A stretch of DNA of 64,000 nt, from contig CAMYII010000105.1 of the NCBI GenBank assembly GCA_947258385.1, positions 1-64,000 of the forward strand, given 5' to 3'. The translations under genes and the position numbers were made by a program. Numbering within the stretch: the stretch's first letter is position 1; each line of letters begins with the position of its first letter. This DNA comes from Acidiferrobacterales bacterium (GTDB lineage Bacteria > Pseudomonadota > Gammaproteobacteria > Acidiferrobacterales > SZUA-150). The notes under the pieces were generated by a model. It was not told the DNA's origin and did not search any database. It worked only from the letters and a program-made list of their open reading frames with translations. Below, in pieces: positions 23,149 through 33,819 of this stretch.

Positions 23149-23925
23149 TTACCGTATAATGCCGCGTTCTGACGACTTGATAAACGAGACCAAGTCTCCG
23201 ACCTCCGGATACTGATCCGCCAATGGTTGCAGCTCGGTCAACGCCTCGTTCAGCTTCAGGCCGGAACGGTAGAGTATCTTATAGGCCTGGCGCAAGACCT
23301 TGACCATGGAATCCGGGAAACCGCGCCGCTTCAATCCCCTGGTGTTCAGCCCATATGGCTTAGCGGTATTGCCGTATGCCATGACATAGGGGGGAATGTC
23401 CTTGAAGCTGATTGTCGCGATGGCGGTCATCGCATGCGCCCCTACGCTACAGAATTGATGTATGCCGGTAAATCCTCCAAGGGTCGCAAAGTCGCCCACT
23501 AAAACGTGGCCGGCAAGGCTGGCGCAGTTGGCAAACGTCGTGTCATTGCCCACGACGCAATCATGCGCGATATGCACATAGGCCATAAAAAAATTGTGAT
23601 CGCCAATCATTGTCTCGCCGGTCCCGGCAACCGACCCCCGGTGCAATGTGCAGTACTCCCTGATGACATTGCCGTTTCCGATGACGAGCCGGGACGGTTC
23701 ATCTTTGTGGGCCTTATGCTGAGGCGTCTCACCGATGGAGTTGAACTGGAATATCTTGTTGTCTTTGCCTATTACGGTGGGCCCGTTAATCACTACATGT
23801 GGACCGACCCAGGTATCATCGCCGATTACGACATCCGGTCCGATGATAGAATATGCCCCTATTGAAACACGACTGCCAATTTGTGCTTTTTTATCGACGA
23901 TCGCCGTCGGATGAATCATGCTCAT
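23149..23925 (-). CDS. lpxA: UDP-N-acetylglucosamine acyltransferase
   Basis: First step of lipid A synthesis: transfers a 3-hydroxyacyl chain from ACP to UDP-GlcNAc. It is a left-handed beta-helix of hexapeptide repeats, beginning MIHPTAIVDKKAQIGSRVSI, with the catalytic His in VHIAHDCVVGN. The 258 residues match the family. It overlaps fabZ by 4 bp (ATGA). Confidence 0.96.
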   Translation of the reverse strand: MSMIHPTAIVDKKAQIGSRVSIGAYSIIGPDVVIGDDTWVGPHVVINGPTVIGKDNKIFQFNSIGETPQHKAHKDEPSRLVIGNGNVIREYCTLHRGSVAGTGETMIGDHNFFMAYVHIAHDCVVGNDTTFANCASLAGHVLVGDFATLGGFTGIHQFCSVGAHAMTAIATISFKDIPPYVMAYGNTAKPYGLNTRGLKRRGFPDSMVKVLRQAYKILYRSGLKLNEALTELQPLADQYPEVGDLVSFIKSSERGIIR

Positions 23926-24362
23926 TCTTTATATGTACACATTAAACTGGCCTGGCAACAGACTTCATCATCAATATAAGCGGTGGCATCAAATTTCCAT
24001 ATTCCTCTTATTTTTCTTGCGACCGAGGCCTTTATAACCAGTTGATCGCCAGGAGTGGCAGGTTTCTTGAATCGGGCATTGTCAATGCCAACAAAATAGT
24101 AGACCCCACCACCTCCAAAGCTCTTTCCCAAACTGAGGGAACAAAGTACCCCGCAGGCCTGTGCCATCGCCTCCAATATGAGCACGCCGGGCATAATAGG
24201 CTGATGCGGAAAGTGTCCCTGGAAAAAAGGTTCATTAACCGTAATATTCTTGATAGCGGTGAGCGACTCATCCATGGTGTAGTCGACAACACGATCAATC
24301 AATAGAAAAGGGTAACGGTGAGGAAGTAACTCTTTTATCTGATTAATATCAACCTGGCTCAA
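23922..24362 (-). CDS. fabZ: 3-hydroxyacyl-ACP dehydratase FabZ
   Basis: Hot-dog-fold dehydratase of the fatty-acid elongation cycle, which draws on the same 3-hydroxyacyl-ACP pool as LpxA and LpxD. The active-site stretch GHFPHQPIMPGVLILEAMAQ contains the catalytic His and, 14 residues on, the Glu. 146 residues. It lies between lpxD and lpxA as in most Gammaproteobacteria. Confidence 0.96.
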   Translation of the reverse strand: MSQVDINQIKELLPHRYPFLLIDRVVDYTMDESLTAIKNITVNEPFFQGHFPHQPIMPGVLILEAMAQACGVLCSLSLGKSFGGGGVYYFVGIDNARFKKPATPGDQLVIKASVARKIRGIWKFDATAYIDDEVCCQASLMCTYKE

Positions 24363-24367
24363 GTCTC

Positions 24368-25402
24368 TTATCCCTTATTGATAAACTGTTTGACCGTTTT
24401 TTCAAGCTGCTTCAAACGTCTTGCCATCTCGTCAAGATGATAAAACCGTGCCGCATTTTTCTTCCAGCTATCATAGTCGTCGGCTTTCAGATTGGCTGAA
24501 TACATTCCGGATTTCTTTATGGAGTTCATGACAAGCGAAGCCGCGGCTATCTGCACATCATCGGTGATTTCCAGGTGGCCGAGTATTCCGGCCTGTCCGC
24601 CGATCGCACAGCGCTTACCAATTTTCGCGCTACCCGCAATGCCCACGCAACCGGCGATCGCGGTATCATCTCCGATTTCCACGTTGTGCGCAACTTGTAT
24701 CAGGTTATCGAGTTTGACACCGTTACCTATAATCGTGTCATAGAGTGCACCTCTATCGATAACGGTATTGGCGCCGATCTCAACCTCGTTACCGATCAGG
24801 ACTCGACCCAGTTGCGGCACCTTGATCCATTTGGCGCCGTCTTTTGCATAGCCAAAACCGTCACTTCCTATCACTACACCGGGGTGGATGATGCAGTTGC
24901 TGCCGATCTCACATCCATACCTGACTACGACATTTGAGTATATTTTTGTTCGGTCGCCAATGACCGCATTCTGCTCTATATGACATCCCGATCCGATCGT
25001 GACATGGTCACCGATATATGCGCCCTCTTCGATGACAACATATTCTCCAATTTTCGCCGTTTTTGAGATATTCGCATTCTGCTCCACGATCGCTGTTGGA
25101 TGAATTCCTACGCGATGCGTGGTGACGGAAGATATCAATAGTTCTGCCATTTCTGCAAAACGCAGATGCGGGTTATCTGTTATAAGGGCATTACCGCCGT
25201 AGAACTCAGTATCATTGCCCGTCAGTATCACCGCACCGGCTTGTGTTGATGCAAGATAGTTTTTGTATCTCTTGTCGGAAAAGAACGCGATATCGTTTGG
25301 ACCTGCACGATCCAACGCAGCAACTCCGTTTATTTCAATATCAGGATTACCCTGTAACTTGCAGTCAAAGCACCTGGCTAATTCAGCGAGAGTGAGTCTC
25401 AT
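24368..25402 (-). CDS. lpxD: UDP-3-O-(3-hydroxyacyl)glucosamine N-acyltransferase
   Basis: Third step of lipid A synthesis: adds the N-linked 3-hydroxyacyl chain. It has an N-terminal uridine-binding domain, a long hexapeptide-repeat beta-helix (about residues 100-290) with the catalytic His in [13 protein letters not shown], and a C-terminal helix. 344 residues. It starts [12 protein letters not shown], 9 bp after skp. Confidence 0.96.
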   Translation of the reverse strand: MRLTLAELARCFDCKLQGNPDIEINGVAALDRAGPNDIAFFSDKRYKNYLASTQAGAVILTGNDTEFYGGNALITDNPHLRFAEMAELLISSVTTHRVGIHPTAIVEQNANISKTAKIGEYVVIEEGAYIGDHVTIGSGCHIEQNAVIGDRTKIYSNVVVRYGCEIGSNCIIHPGVVIGSDGFGYAKDGAKWIKVPQLGRVLIGNEVEIGANTVIDRGALYDTIIGNGVKLDNLIQVAHNVEIGDDTAIAGCVGIAGSAKIGKRCAIGGQAGILGHLEITDDVQIAAASLVMNSIKKSGMYSANLKADDYDSWKKNAARFYHLDEMARRLKQLEKTVKQFINKG

Positions 25403-25411
25403 GCACCGTAC

Positions 25412-25945
25412 TCATTTTTTCCCGAGATTCTCAAGTACCAGTTCTGTTATGTCGATCTTCTTGCTGGCATAAACAGTACCTTCATGAAGCACTAAGTCGT
25501 AATTATTCTTTTTAGCTATAGCCACTATCGCTTTATAGACAGTTTTTTGCAATGAGGCTAATTCCTCATTCCTTCTCAAATTGTAATCTTCCCTGAATTC
25601 CTGAGTTGCGCGTCGCAGGTTACGCTTATGCGATAAGAGCTCTCTTTCCTTTGTTCGACGCTCAGATGCCTTCATGGCTGTTGTATCTTTTTCAAGCTCG
25701 TCTTCCATCTGCTTGATCTTGTTTTGTATCTCGACACGCTCGTCATAACGCGGTTTAAATTCGGCCTCAAGCTTGCGCAGTGCGATTTTTCCCTGCGGGG
25801 CTTCCTCGATCACGCGCACGACGTCAACGTATACTATTCTCAACTCAGACGCGAAAGCTGCACTGGTAGTAAATCCATATGCGACCAATAGCAGCACGAA
25901 GTATCGTATCTTTCGTCGGTCTACAATGATGTCTTTCCGGGTCAT
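25412..25945 (-). CDS. skp: Periplasmic chaperone Skp/OmpH
   Basis: Trimeric holdase that carries unfolded outer-membrane proteins to the BAM complex. It has an N-terminal signal peptide (YFVLLLVAYGFTTSAAFA, cleavage near residue 32), a short beta core (RIVYVDVVRVIEEAPQGK) and long charged coiled-coil arms (about residues 70-130). 177 residues. Its ATG overlaps the bamA stop (ATGA), which couples the chaperone to the machine it serves. Confidence 0.93.
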   Translation of the reverse strand: MTRKDIIVDRRKIRYFVLLLVAYGFTTSAAFASELRIVYVDVVRVIEEAPQGKIALRKLEAEFKPRYDERVEIQNKIKQMEDELEKDTTAMKASERRTKERELLSHKRNLRRATQEFREDYNLRRNEELASLQKTVYKAIVAIAKKNNYDLVLHEGTVYASKKIDITELVLENLGKK

Positions 25946-28236
25946 CGTAAGGGTACACCTATGCTGAACTGCAATCGCTCAGTATCATCCTCAGGTTCAT
26001 CATTTAAAGGCACCGCGTAACTGAGACTCAGCGGCCCAATTGGCGAAAACCAGTTGAAGGCGAGTCCGGTCGAATACCGCAATTCGTCCACCTCTACCTC
26101 TTGATTCGGACCATAAACCATACCGCCATCAGCAAATAAGCTCAAGCGCATCGTTTTGTTGTCGGGCCCTACGCCGGGCATAGGAAACCGGTAAGCCATA
26201 TTCACCAATATACGCTTGCTGCCGCCTATCGGATCATCCGTAATTATATCACGCGGACCGAGCGACCGGGGGCCATAGCCGCGGACAGTACTGCTGCCGC
26301 CCGCAAAGAAATTCTTGTAAAAAGGAAGCTCGTCCGTGTCGCCGTAGCCATTGCCGTAGCCCGCCACACCCTTTAGCTTCAAAGTTGTTGATTTCGTTAC
26401 AGGAAAATAGCGAGACACGTCATAGGTGATTCTGTAGTATTCGAGATCGCTCCCCGGCGTAGTAATCTCCACATTAAAAGACTGTAGCCCCCCGCTGCTC
26501 GGTATAATCGCGCTATCCAGGGAGTTCTGGGACCACCCAAGCGTAAGATCAAAAATCGAATTCTCAGAACCATACTTTTCCAGGAAATCCACCGCCACCA
26601 GCGGCGCGTCATCACCGACCTCGATCTCATTATTCTCGTACGAGACCCCCAGCCGCAATGTCTGCTCTTCGCTCGTTGGGATGCCGAAAAAGATTCCGGC
26701 ACCTTGCGTTGAGTTGGTATAAGCGGCGATGTCTGCTTTCTCGGCATCAACATCAGTGGAGAACAGCCTGAAACCGCGACTGATGCCCGACTTGGTATAG
26801 TATGGATTAGAATAACGTACGCTAAGTGCGGTTACCGACTGGCTGTCATCGTAACTTACCGACAAGTCTTTACCCGTTCCAAACAGGTTCCGCTCTGTCA
26901 CGCTGCCGTTAATGAGAAAGCCGTCGACATCGGAGTATCCAAGACCGAACATAAGATTTCCGGTCTGGCGCTCCTTGACCCCGACATTAATGTCAACTTG
27001 ATCAGAACTTCCCGGGGCCTGGGGTGTTTCCATATTCACATCATCGAAATAACCCAATCTTTGTAAACGCAACCTTGACTGCTTTATCTTCTCGGTAGAG
27101 TACCAGGAAGCCTCCAGTTGCCGCATTTCTCTCCGCAGTACGTCGTCACGAGTCACTGTATTTCCTGAAAAATTTATTCTCCTCACGTAAACACGTTTTC
27201 CTGGATCGATAAAGAATGTGAACGACACTTTCGCGGCTTTCTCCTCGACTTCTGGAATCGCGTTTACATTGGCAAACGCATATCCTTGCTCGCCCAACAA
27301 ATCCATGATCCGTTTCGTGCTATCCGTAACTTCCTTTCTGGAAAAATCGTCTCCCGGCTTAATAGAGATTGCCTTTTGTATCTCATCCTCCGGAATTACA
27401 AGCCTGCCGGCCAGCTTGTAATCCAATATCTCATATTTTTTTCCTTCTCTGATATTTATTGTAATATAGATGTGCTCTTTGTCAGGTGTGATGGATACCT
27501 GAGTTGATTCGACGTCGAACTCCAAAAATCCCTGGTTCTGATAAAAATTCTTCAGTTTCTCCAAATCAGCAATCAACTTTTGCTTAGAGTACTGATTGTT
27601 CTTGGATAAGAAACTAAAAAAACCTGTCGGTGACAGCATAAACTCATCCAAGAGATCTTTTTCTTGAAATATTTTGCTGCCGACTATATTTATATCTCGT
27701 ATCTTTGCTACTTTACCTTCTTTCACCTCAATGACAATAGCCACGCGATTCCGTTCCATAGGGGTCACTGTTGGCACGATTCGGATAGAATAGTTGCCTC
27801 TGCTAAAATATTGAAGTTCCAATTCTCTTTCTACGTTCTCGAGCAAGGAGCGATTAAAGACACGACCTTCGGCAAGCCCAATTTCCTTGAGACCTGTCTT
27901 TAGCTCCTTTTCGGGGATCTCTTTTGTTCCTTTTATTTTGATACTCGCAATGGATGGTCTTTCGATAACGGTCAGAACGAGGACTTGCCCCTCTCTTCGA
28001 AGTTTAACGTCTTTGAAAAACCCGGTTTTAAATAGTGCACGAATAGCGTCCCTCGCGCTGTTTTTTGTGAACTTGTCTCCTACCTTGATAGGCAAATAAT
28101 TAAAGACTGTGCCCGCGGAGATACGCTGCAGCCCTTCTACACGGATATCCTTGACCACGAATTCGGCCGCCGCTATTGCGGGGGACCGAATCGTTAAACC
28201 CAACAGAAGCAATATTATTATTCTTCTTCTTTTCAT
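25942..28236 (-). CDS. bamA: Outer membrane protein assembly factor BamA
   Basis: Central subunit of the machine that inserts beta-barrel proteins into the outer membrane. It has a signal peptide (residues 1 to about 23), five POTRA domains (about 24-420, the first beginning VVKDIRVEGLQRISAGTV) and a 16-strand barrel. The loop 6 motif is VRGYGPRSLG, the VRGF/Y signature. It ends LQFSIGVPLR, which keeps the beta-signal Phe in the position seen in E. coli. 764 residues. It lies between rseP and skp. Confidence 0.97.
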   Translation of the reverse strand: MKRRRIIILLLLGLTIRSPAIAAAEFVVKDIRVEGLQRISAGTVFNYLPIKVGDKFTKNSARDAIRALFKTGFFKDVKLRREGQVLVLTVIERPSIASIKIKGTKEIPEKELKTGLKEIGLAEGRVFNRSLLENVERELELQYFSRGNYSIRIVPTVTPMERNRVAIVIEVKEGKVAKIRDINIVGSKIFQEKDLLDEFMLSPTGFFSFLSKNNQYSKQKLIADLEKLKNFYQNQGFLEFDVESTQVSITPDKEHIYITINIREGKKYEILDYKLAGRLVIPEDEIQKAISIKPGDDFSRKEVTDSTKRIMDLLGEQGYAFANVNAIPEVEEKAAKVSFTFFIDPGKRVYVRRINFSGNTVTRDDVLRREMRQLEASWYSTEKIKQSRLRLQRLGYFDDVNMETPQAPGSSDQVDINVGVKERQTGNLMFGLGYSDVDGFLINGSVTERNLFGTGKDLSVSYDDSQSVTALSVRYSNPYYTKSGISRGFRLFSTDVDAEKADIAAYTNSTQGAGIFFGIPTSEEQTLRLGVSYENNEIEVGDDAPLVAVDFLEKYGSENSIFDLTLGWSQNSLDSAIIPSSGGLQSFNVEITTPGSDLEYYRITYDVSRYFPVTKSTTLKLKGVAGYGNGYGDTDELPFYKNFFAGGSSTVRGYGPRSLGPRDIITDDPIGGSKRILVNMAYRFPMPGVGPDNKTMRLSLFADGGMVYGPNQEVEVDELRYSTGLAFNWFSPIGPLSLSYAVPLNDEPEDDTERLQFSIGVPLR

Positions 28237-28257
28237 TTATATTTACTTATCCCTGCC

Positions 28258-29619
28258 CTACTGGAAGAGTCTTGTCAGATCATTATAGAACGCCAGAACC
28301 ATGATCCCTATGAGCACGAGAAGTCCTATCTGCTGGCCCCAATGCATGACATTTTCTGAAACAGGACTGCCTTTCACTGCTTCAATAAGGTAGTACAACA
28401 GGTGGCCTCCATCCAGAATTGGGATCGGCAACAGATTGAGGATGCCAAGGCTGATGCTGACGACGGCAAGGAACATAAGGAACTGTTCTATCCCAATCTG
28501 GGCGGAATATCCGGCATATTGCGCAATAGTAATAGGTCCACTGATATTTTTTGTCGATACCTCCAGTTTCACCATTTTATAAAGCATCTTGAGTGTCAAA
28601 ATTGACATAGACCATGTCTGGGCGGTGCTGTGCAGCAGGGCCTCGAACGGGTTATATCTAAGCTTCACATGCAACCTTTCCGGAACCACGGGCAACTTTG
28701 GTCTGACGTTTATTCGACCAATAGTCTTTCCGTTCTCCTCGCTTGCGGCCGGAGTAATATTTATGCTGAGAAGCCCATCCGCACGCTTCACCGTAAGCCT
28801 CAGGTCCACGCCTGGATTACTACTGATAATCTGAACGAGGTCTGTCCAGTCGCTTATTTGATTCCCATCAACTTCTACTATCTCGTCATCCACGAGTAAA
28901 CCGGCAGAGGAAGCTGGATCGCCTTCAACAGATCCAACTATTGGCCTGATTTCGGGCAAATAGCCATACAACCCCAGTTTTTTCTCGATGAATGCGGCGT
29001 CGACATCCTCTATGGGTATCTCGGCAAAGTCGATTCTTATGGCACGTTTCACTCCCTGGACATCGAGTGTTTCAAAATCCACCACTGCGCCGTCAAGGGC
29101 TTTGCGAAACAGATATAATCTATGCTGGCCCCAACTGCGGACCTCCATGCCATCGATGGCCAGAAGTTCGTCGCCGTTGCGAAAACCGGCATGCTCGGCT
29201 ATCGAACCTTGCGCGACCTTTCCGATTACCGGTTTAATCCCATCGATCCCGGCCATAAATACGATCCAATAGGCCACTATCGCAAAAAGAAAATTGAAGA
29301 TCGGGCCGGCTGCGACAATAGCGGTCCGCTTTAATATCGGTTGGCGATTAAAGGCGCGATGCCTCTGTGCTTCCGGTACATCACCCTCCATCTCATCCAG
29401 CATTTTCACGTAGCCGCCCAAGGGTATGGCTGCTACGACCAGTTCGGTTCGATCTTGCCCTATGTATTTTGACCACAAAGGCTTGCCGAACCCTATCGAG
29501 AATCGCAATACCTTGACGCCTACGGTCTTGGCCACCCAATAATGGCCAAACTCGTGCACGATAATCAATACCGCCAGTGCCAGAATAAATGCCAGAACAG
29601 TATAGATGACTCCTAACAT
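28258..29619 (-). CDS. rseP: Site-2 intramembrane metalloprotease RseP
   Basis: Cleaves membrane-embedded anti-sigma factors and remnant signal peptides. The zinc motif HEFGH is at about residues 22-26 in the first membrane helix, two PDZ domains occupy roughly residues 110-310, and the second active-site motif LPIPILDGGHL lies near residue 400. 453 residues. By family knowledge it could process the anti-sigma factor at 49.7 kb if that protein is regulated by proteolysis; this is inference only. It overlaps dxr by 7 bp. Confidence 0.95.
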   Translation of the reverse strand: MLGVIYTVLAFILALAVLIIVHEFGHYWVAKTVGVKVLRFSIGFGKPLWSKYIGQDRTELVVAAIPLGGYVKMLDEMEGDVPEAQRHRAFNRQPILKRTAIVAAGPIFNFLFAIVAYWIVFMAGIDGIKPVIGKVAQGSIAEHAGFRNGDELLAIDGMEVRSWGQHRLYLFRKALDGAVVDFETLDVQGVKRAIRIDFAEIPIEDVDAAFIEKKLGLYGYLPEIRPIVGSVEGDPASSAGLLVDDEIVEVDGNQISDWTDLVQIISSNPGVDLRLTVKRADGLLSINITPAASEENGKTIGRINVRPKLPVVPERLHVKLRYNPFEALLHSTAQTWSMSILTLKMLYKMVKLEVSTKNISGPITIAQYAGYSAQIGIEQFLMFLAVVSISLGILNLLPIPILDGGHLLYYLIEAVKGSPVSENVMHWGQQIGLLVLIGIMVLAFYNDLTRLFQ

Positions 29620-30854
29620 TGCGCTGTCCCCTTGCGTCCGTCATCCAAAGACGTGATATAGGTGTTTGCGTACCGTCGTGCTTTGGTATCGTCTCTCAGC
29701 ACAACCTCCACAGTAGGACCATGATGCACCGTGACTTGTTCCATAACTTTCTCGATTACCCGCGGTATATCTGTAAACGCAATGATCCCGTCAAGGAATG
29801 CTTGAACAGCCACTTCGTTGGCAGCGTTCATGATCGCCGGAGCCGTGCCTTTGATCTTCGCTGCACCATAGGCTAGCTTGAGACAGGGAAAACGATCAAG
29901 ATCAGGTTGCTCGAATTCAAGACGTCGAATGTCAAATAAATTCAGGCTTGCTACACCCGATTCGATTCGCGCAGGCCAGGCCAAGGCATGGGCAATCGGT
30001 GTTCGCATGTCAGGATTACCCATCTGAGCCAGTACCGACCCGTCCAGATACTCTACCATAGAATGAATCACACTTTGCGGGTGAATGACAATCTGCACAT
30101 TCTCAGGAGTGATATTGAATAGCCAGCATGCTTCGATCAGCTCCAAACCTTTATTCATCAGCGTTGCCGAATCTACGGATATTTTTTTTCCCATTGACCA
30201 ATTTGGGTGAGCACAGGCCTGTTCAGGCGTCACGCTGGCCAAGTCATCCATGCTCGCCCCTCTGAACGGCCCTCCCGAACAGGTCAATAAAATCCGTCTT
30301 ATTCCTTCGTGTGACGAACCCGGTCGATAGCCCGCAGGCATGCATTGGAATATCGCGTTATGCTCGCTGTCGATCGGCAAGAGCTCAGCGCCGGATTTAT
30401 TCGCTTCCTGTATGAAAACATCACCACACATGACCAATGGCTCTTTGTTGGCCAGCAGTATCCTTTTACCAGAGCGTACCGCCTCCAACGTAGGCAATAA
30501 TCCGGCCGCGCCAACGATGGCCGCCATGACGGTATCCACCTCGGGCAGTGTGGCTGTGGACTTCAAGGCCTCAACGCCGGCATGCACTTTTGTCTTCAAT
30601 CCCGCTTCACGGACTTTATGCTCCAACGCCAGGCCGGAGGCTTCGTCCGCCATGACGGCCACCTCCGGGACAAAGCGTGCGCACTGTTCGAACATCACAT
30701 TCACCTGCCGGTTGGCAGTCAGGGCAACGACTCTGTATTTTTCCGGATGCCGGCTCACGACATCCAATGTATTAATGCCAATAGAGCCAGTTGAACCCAG
30801 TATGGTTACGCCTTGGCAGTGCCGGCTCCGCGAATGTGTTGTCGTTGCCGTCAT
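29613..30854 (-). CDS. dxr: 1-deoxy-D-xylulose 5-phosphate reductoisomerase
   Basis: Second step of the MEP isoprenoid pathway, making MEP from DXP with NADPH; it supplies the substrate for the neighbouring uppS. The NADPH motif ILGSTGSIG is near the N-terminus, with the metal-binding SEHNAIFQ and the lid region downstream. The ATG at 30854 overlaps the cdsA stop (ATGA) and is preferred over an in-frame start nine codons upstream. About 413 residues. Confidence 0.95.
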   Translation of the reverse strand: MTATTTHSRSRHCQGVTILGSTGSIGINTLDVVSRHPEKYRVVALTANRQVNVMFEQCARFVPEVAVMADEASGLALEHKVREAGLKTKVHAGVEALKSTATLPEVDTVMAAIVGAAGLLPTLEAVRSGKRILLANKEPLVMCGDVFIQEANKSGAELLPIDSEHNAIFQCMPAGYRPGSSHEGIRRILLTCSGGPFRGASMDDLASVTPEQACAHPNWSMGKKISVDSATLMNKGLELIEACWLFNITPENVQIVIHPQSVIHSMVEYLDGSVLAQMGNPDMRTPIAHALAWPARIESGVASLNLFDIRRLEFEQPDLDRFPCLKLAYGAAKIKGTAPAIMNAANEVAVQAFLDGIIAFTDIPRVIEKVMEQVTVHHGPTVEVVLRDDTKARRYANTYITSLDDGRKGTAQC

Positions 30855-31687
30855 GGCCAGACCCGCAACATCAAAACCCATCCCAACGTGAAAACAGGCG
30901 CCCCAGCGGTAAACGCATCGATACGATCGAGAACACCGCCATGACCTGGCAACAGGCTACCGCTGTCCTTTACACCGGTCATTCTTTTTAGCTTGCTCTC
31001 GATGAGATCCCCAACCGCAGAAAACATAACGGCGATGACGGCAATGAGCAAGAATATCAATAATTGTCTTATCGCATAATCCCACACAATCGAGCCGACC
31101 AGCGCGGAAAAGATCGCGGCGACGAAAAGACCCCCCAATAGTCCTTCGACGGTTTTGCCAGGGCTGGTCTGTGGCGCCAGCTTGGTCTTGCCCCATGCCC
31201 TGCCGGTAAAAAAGGCGGCAGAGTCGGCGAGTCCGACAAGCGCCAGCAGGAAAAACACTAATCCCGGCCCCCCTTGCTCCTGTTGCAGAAGATAAACAGA
31301 CGCCGGCCAAGCCGGCACAAGCACAAGGCAACCGCTTGTCAGCTTCCCAATGATGGAGCCCAATACGCTTCTAGTACCCTGGCTTCCGAGCAGCAGTTCC
31401 GTCAAGGCATAACACCACCATACGAATGCTGCGATCGTAAGGGGCAGAATCAGAAACGGATTGTATTTGATCGCGAATAGCGTCACGCTACCGAGCACGC
31501 CGATGAAAATCACATACATAATGCGTTGTGCAATCAGCCTTAGACCCGCTAAACGAGACCATTCCCATGAAGCGGCGAGAACAAATAATCCCAGCAACAA
31601 GGAAAAAGCTACCGTTGGCAGCAAAAAAAGCGTTACGAGTATTAACGCGACGAGAACGACAGCCGTCAACAGGCGCTGCTTAAGCAT
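30851..31687 (-). CDS. cdsA: Phosphatidate cytidylyltransferase
   Basis: Integral membrane enzyme that makes CDP-diacylglycerol, the branch point of phospholipid synthesis. It has about eight hydrophobic segments. The C-terminal signature (DLIESKLKRMTGVKDSGSLL, then PGHGGVLDRIDAF) is the CDP-alcohol/CdsA family motif. 278 residues. It overlaps uppS by 8 bp and dxr by 4 bp. Confidence 0.96.
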   Translation of the reverse strand: MLKQRLLTAVVLVALILVTLFLLPTVAFSLLLGLFVLAASWEWSRLAGLRLIAQRIMYVIFIGVLGSVTLFAIKYNPFLILPLTIAAFVWWCYALTELLLGSQGTRSVLGSIIGKLTSGCLVLVPAWPASVYLLQQEQGGPGLVFFLLALVGLADSAAFFTGRAWGKTKLAPQTSPGKTVEGLLGGLFVAAIFSALVGSIVWDYAIRQLLIFLLIAVIAVMFSAVGDLIESKLKRMTGVKDSGSLLPGHGGVLDRIDAFTAGAPVFTLGWVLMLRVWP

Positions 31688-32453
31688 GTCGTGCTGCTTC
31701 GACTTGTTCCCCGGTTAAACCGAAACGCCGTTGACGTCTGGCAAACGACTCCAATGCCTTATCAAATTCGACACCATCGAATTCAGGCCACAACGTCTCT
31801 GTAAAATAGAGCTCCGTGTAGGCCAATTGCCACAGCAGAAAATTACTGATGCGTTGTTCGCCGCCGGAACGGATAAAAAGGTCAGGCTCTGGAATACCGT
31901 ACATGCTCAAGTAAGGCTCAATTGTTTCAGGCATTATAGATTCTGCGTCTATCTCCCCTTCCATGGCACGCCTGACTACTTGTGAACAGGCTTGCGCGAT
32001 ATCCCAGCGCCCCCCGTAGTTCGCCGCAACCGTGAGCGTAAGGGAGGTGTTCTCCGAGGTCAGCCTCTCGGCCTTAGCGATTTTGGCAACGATCTTCTCG
32101 CCGAACCTCTGCACATTACCGATAACACGAAAACGGATATTATTTTTATGCAGTTTCCCGACTTCTTTGTTCAGGGCGCTCGAGAACAGTTCCAGCAATA
32201 GTTGCACTTCACGGTCAGGGCGGCGCCAGTTCTCGCTGCTGAAGGCGAAAAGCGTCAAATACTCGACGCCTTTGTCACCGCACATCCTGACAATTTCGCG
32301 CACGTTTTCTACGCCTTTTCGGTGGCCCGCAATGCGCGGCAAGCCACGGGTCTTTGCCCAACGACCATTTCCGTCCATTATGATCGCTACGTGCCTGGGT
32401 ATGGCCCGGTAATTTTGGGCTCCAGGGATTACGCTTTCCGGTGATTCGGACAT
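31680..32453 (-). CDS. uppS: Undecaprenyl diphosphate synthase
   Basis: cis-Prenyltransferase that makes the C55 lipid carrier for peptidoglycan and O-antigen units. The diphosphate-binding motif IMDGNGRWAKTRGLPRIAGH and the C-terminal RSGGEQRISNFLLWQLAYTE are diagnostic. 257 residues. It stands between frr and cdsA. Confidence 0.97.
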   Translation of the reverse strand: MSESPESVIPGAQNYRAIPRHVAIIMDGNGRWAKTRGLPRIAGHRKGVENVREIVRMCGDKGVEYLTLFAFSSENWRRPDREVQLLLELFSSALNKEVGKLHKNNIRFRVIGNVQRFGEKIVAKIAKAERLTSENTSLTLTVAANYGGRWDIAQACSQVVRRAMEGEIDAESIMPETIEPYLSMYGIPEPDLFIRSGGEQRISNFLLWQLAYTELYFTETLWPEFDGVEFDKALESFARRQRRFGLTGEQVEAARHA

Positions 32454-32514
32454 GGGCTTTACATTCTTCCGCAGTGTTAACCGGCAGAATATTGCTTGTT
32501 TCGTTGCATCGTCG

Positions 32515-33078
32515 TCAAATTTCCATGATATCTTTTTCTTTTTCTGCCACTAATGTATCGACTTCGGCGACAAATCGGTCGGTCAGTTTCTGAATCAGAT
32601 CTTCTGCGCGCTTGTCATCATCCTCTGAGATTTCTTTCTTTTTGAGTAGTTCCTTGCAATGGTGGTTACCGTCACGACGGATATTGCGTATCGCAATTTT
32701 GGTGTTCTCGCCCTCACTACGCACGAGTTTGGCCAACTCTTTTCTCCGCTCCTCGGTCAGAGGAGGCAGCGGTATGCGTATGCTCTGCCCCGCGGTGGCC
32801 GGGTTCAGGCCAAGATCGGATTCCATAATGGCTTTTTCAACCGGCTTCACCATGTTTTTCTCCCATGGACTGACTAACAGGGTACGTGCATCGCTGACGG
32901 TAACGCTCGCTACCTGGTTAATGGGAGTGGGTGTCCCGTAATAATCGACATGTAAATGATCCAACAAACCAGCGTGGGCGCGGCCCGTTCGGATCTTGCC
33001 CAGATCACTCCTCAGTGCATCGATAGATTTCCCCATTCGTTTTTCCGCATCTTTTCTTATGCTTTCAATACTGTCCAT
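32515..33078 (-). CDS. frr: Ribosome recycling factor
   Basis: Splits the post-termination ribosome together with EF-G. It is a three-helix bundle with a small domain and includes the conserved [13 protein letters not shown] and [16 protein letters not shown] stretches. The ATG at 33078 is chosen because GAGGGGAG lies about 6 bp upstream; 187 residues, the usual length. It follows pyrH by 11 bp. Confidence 0.97.
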   Translation of the reverse strand: MDSIESIRKDAEKRMGKSIDALRSDLGKIRTGRAHAGLLDHLHVDYYGTPTPINQVASVTVSDARTLLVSPWEKNMVKPVEKAIMESDLGLNPATAGQSIRIPLPPLTEERRKELAKLVRSEGENTKIAIRNIRRDGNHHCKELLKKKEISEDDDKRAEDLIQKLTDRFVAEVDTLVAEKEKDIMEI

Positions 33079-33089
33079 GGCTACTCCCC

Positions 33090-33815
33090 TCAATGGACGA
33101 GCGTGCCTTCGTCTTCACCAAGCACCGCCCGCATCATGCTCTCTGACTTGTTGATATTGAATACGCGTAAAGGAAGATTATTGTCACGACAAAGAGCGAT
33201 TGCCGTGGCGTCCATCACGCCCAGTCGATTTTCCAGCACCTCATCATATGTGAGCACATCATAACGCCGCGCATCATCATGCCGAAGCGGATCCCTGTCG
33301 TAGACCCCATCGACTTTCGTGGCCTTGAAAACGATATCTGCGCCGACCTCCAGCGCCCGCAGCGTCGCCGCCGTATCGGTAGTGAAAAACGGGTTGCCTG
33401 TACCGGCGGCGAAAATAACGATCCGGCCGTCATCCAAATCATTGATGGCACGCTCCCGGGCGTACCCGTCAACGACTTGGGCAACAGGCAGCGCTGACAT
33501 CACACCTGCCGTCACACCATGGCGCATCAGCCCATCTCGTAGTGCAAGAGCATTCATCACGGTCGCCAGCATTCCCATGTAATCCGCGGTGGGTCGGTCC
33601 ATTCCCTGGGCCGCAGCTGCGATACCGCGAAAAATATTGCCTCCTCCAACGACAATCGCCACCTGCACACCGGTCTCCCTGACCGATTTGATTTCGGCGA
33701 CAATGCGCTGCAAAACGTCGCCGTTTATTCCATAGGCGTCGGTACCCATCAGGGCCTCGCCACTGAGCTTCAGCAAGATCCGTCTATACGCCGGCGTACG
33801 GGACTGCCCTGCCAA
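33090..33815 (-). CDS. pyrH: UMP kinase
   Basis: Phosphorylates UMP to UDP, and so feeds CTP synthase and UDP-sugar pathways. It has the amino-acid-kinase fold with the glycine loop [10 protein letters not shown] near the N-terminus, and GGGNIFRG and [12 protein letters not shown] further in. 241 residues. It sits 4 bp downstream of tsf, in the canonical rpsB-tsf-pyrH-frr order. Confidence 0.97.
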   Translation of the reverse strand: MAGQSRTPAYRRILLKLSGEALMGTDAYGINGDVLQRIVAEIKSVRETGVQVAIVVGGGNIFRGIAAAAQGMDRPTADYMGMLATVMNALALRDGLMRHGVTAGVMSALPVAQVVDGYARERAINDLDDGRIVIFAAGTGNPFFTTDTAATLRALEVGADIVFKATKVDGVYDRDPLRHDDARRYDVLTYDEVLENRLGVMDATAIALCRDNNLPLRVFNINKSESMMRAVLGEDEGTLVH

Positions 33816-33819
33816 CCGC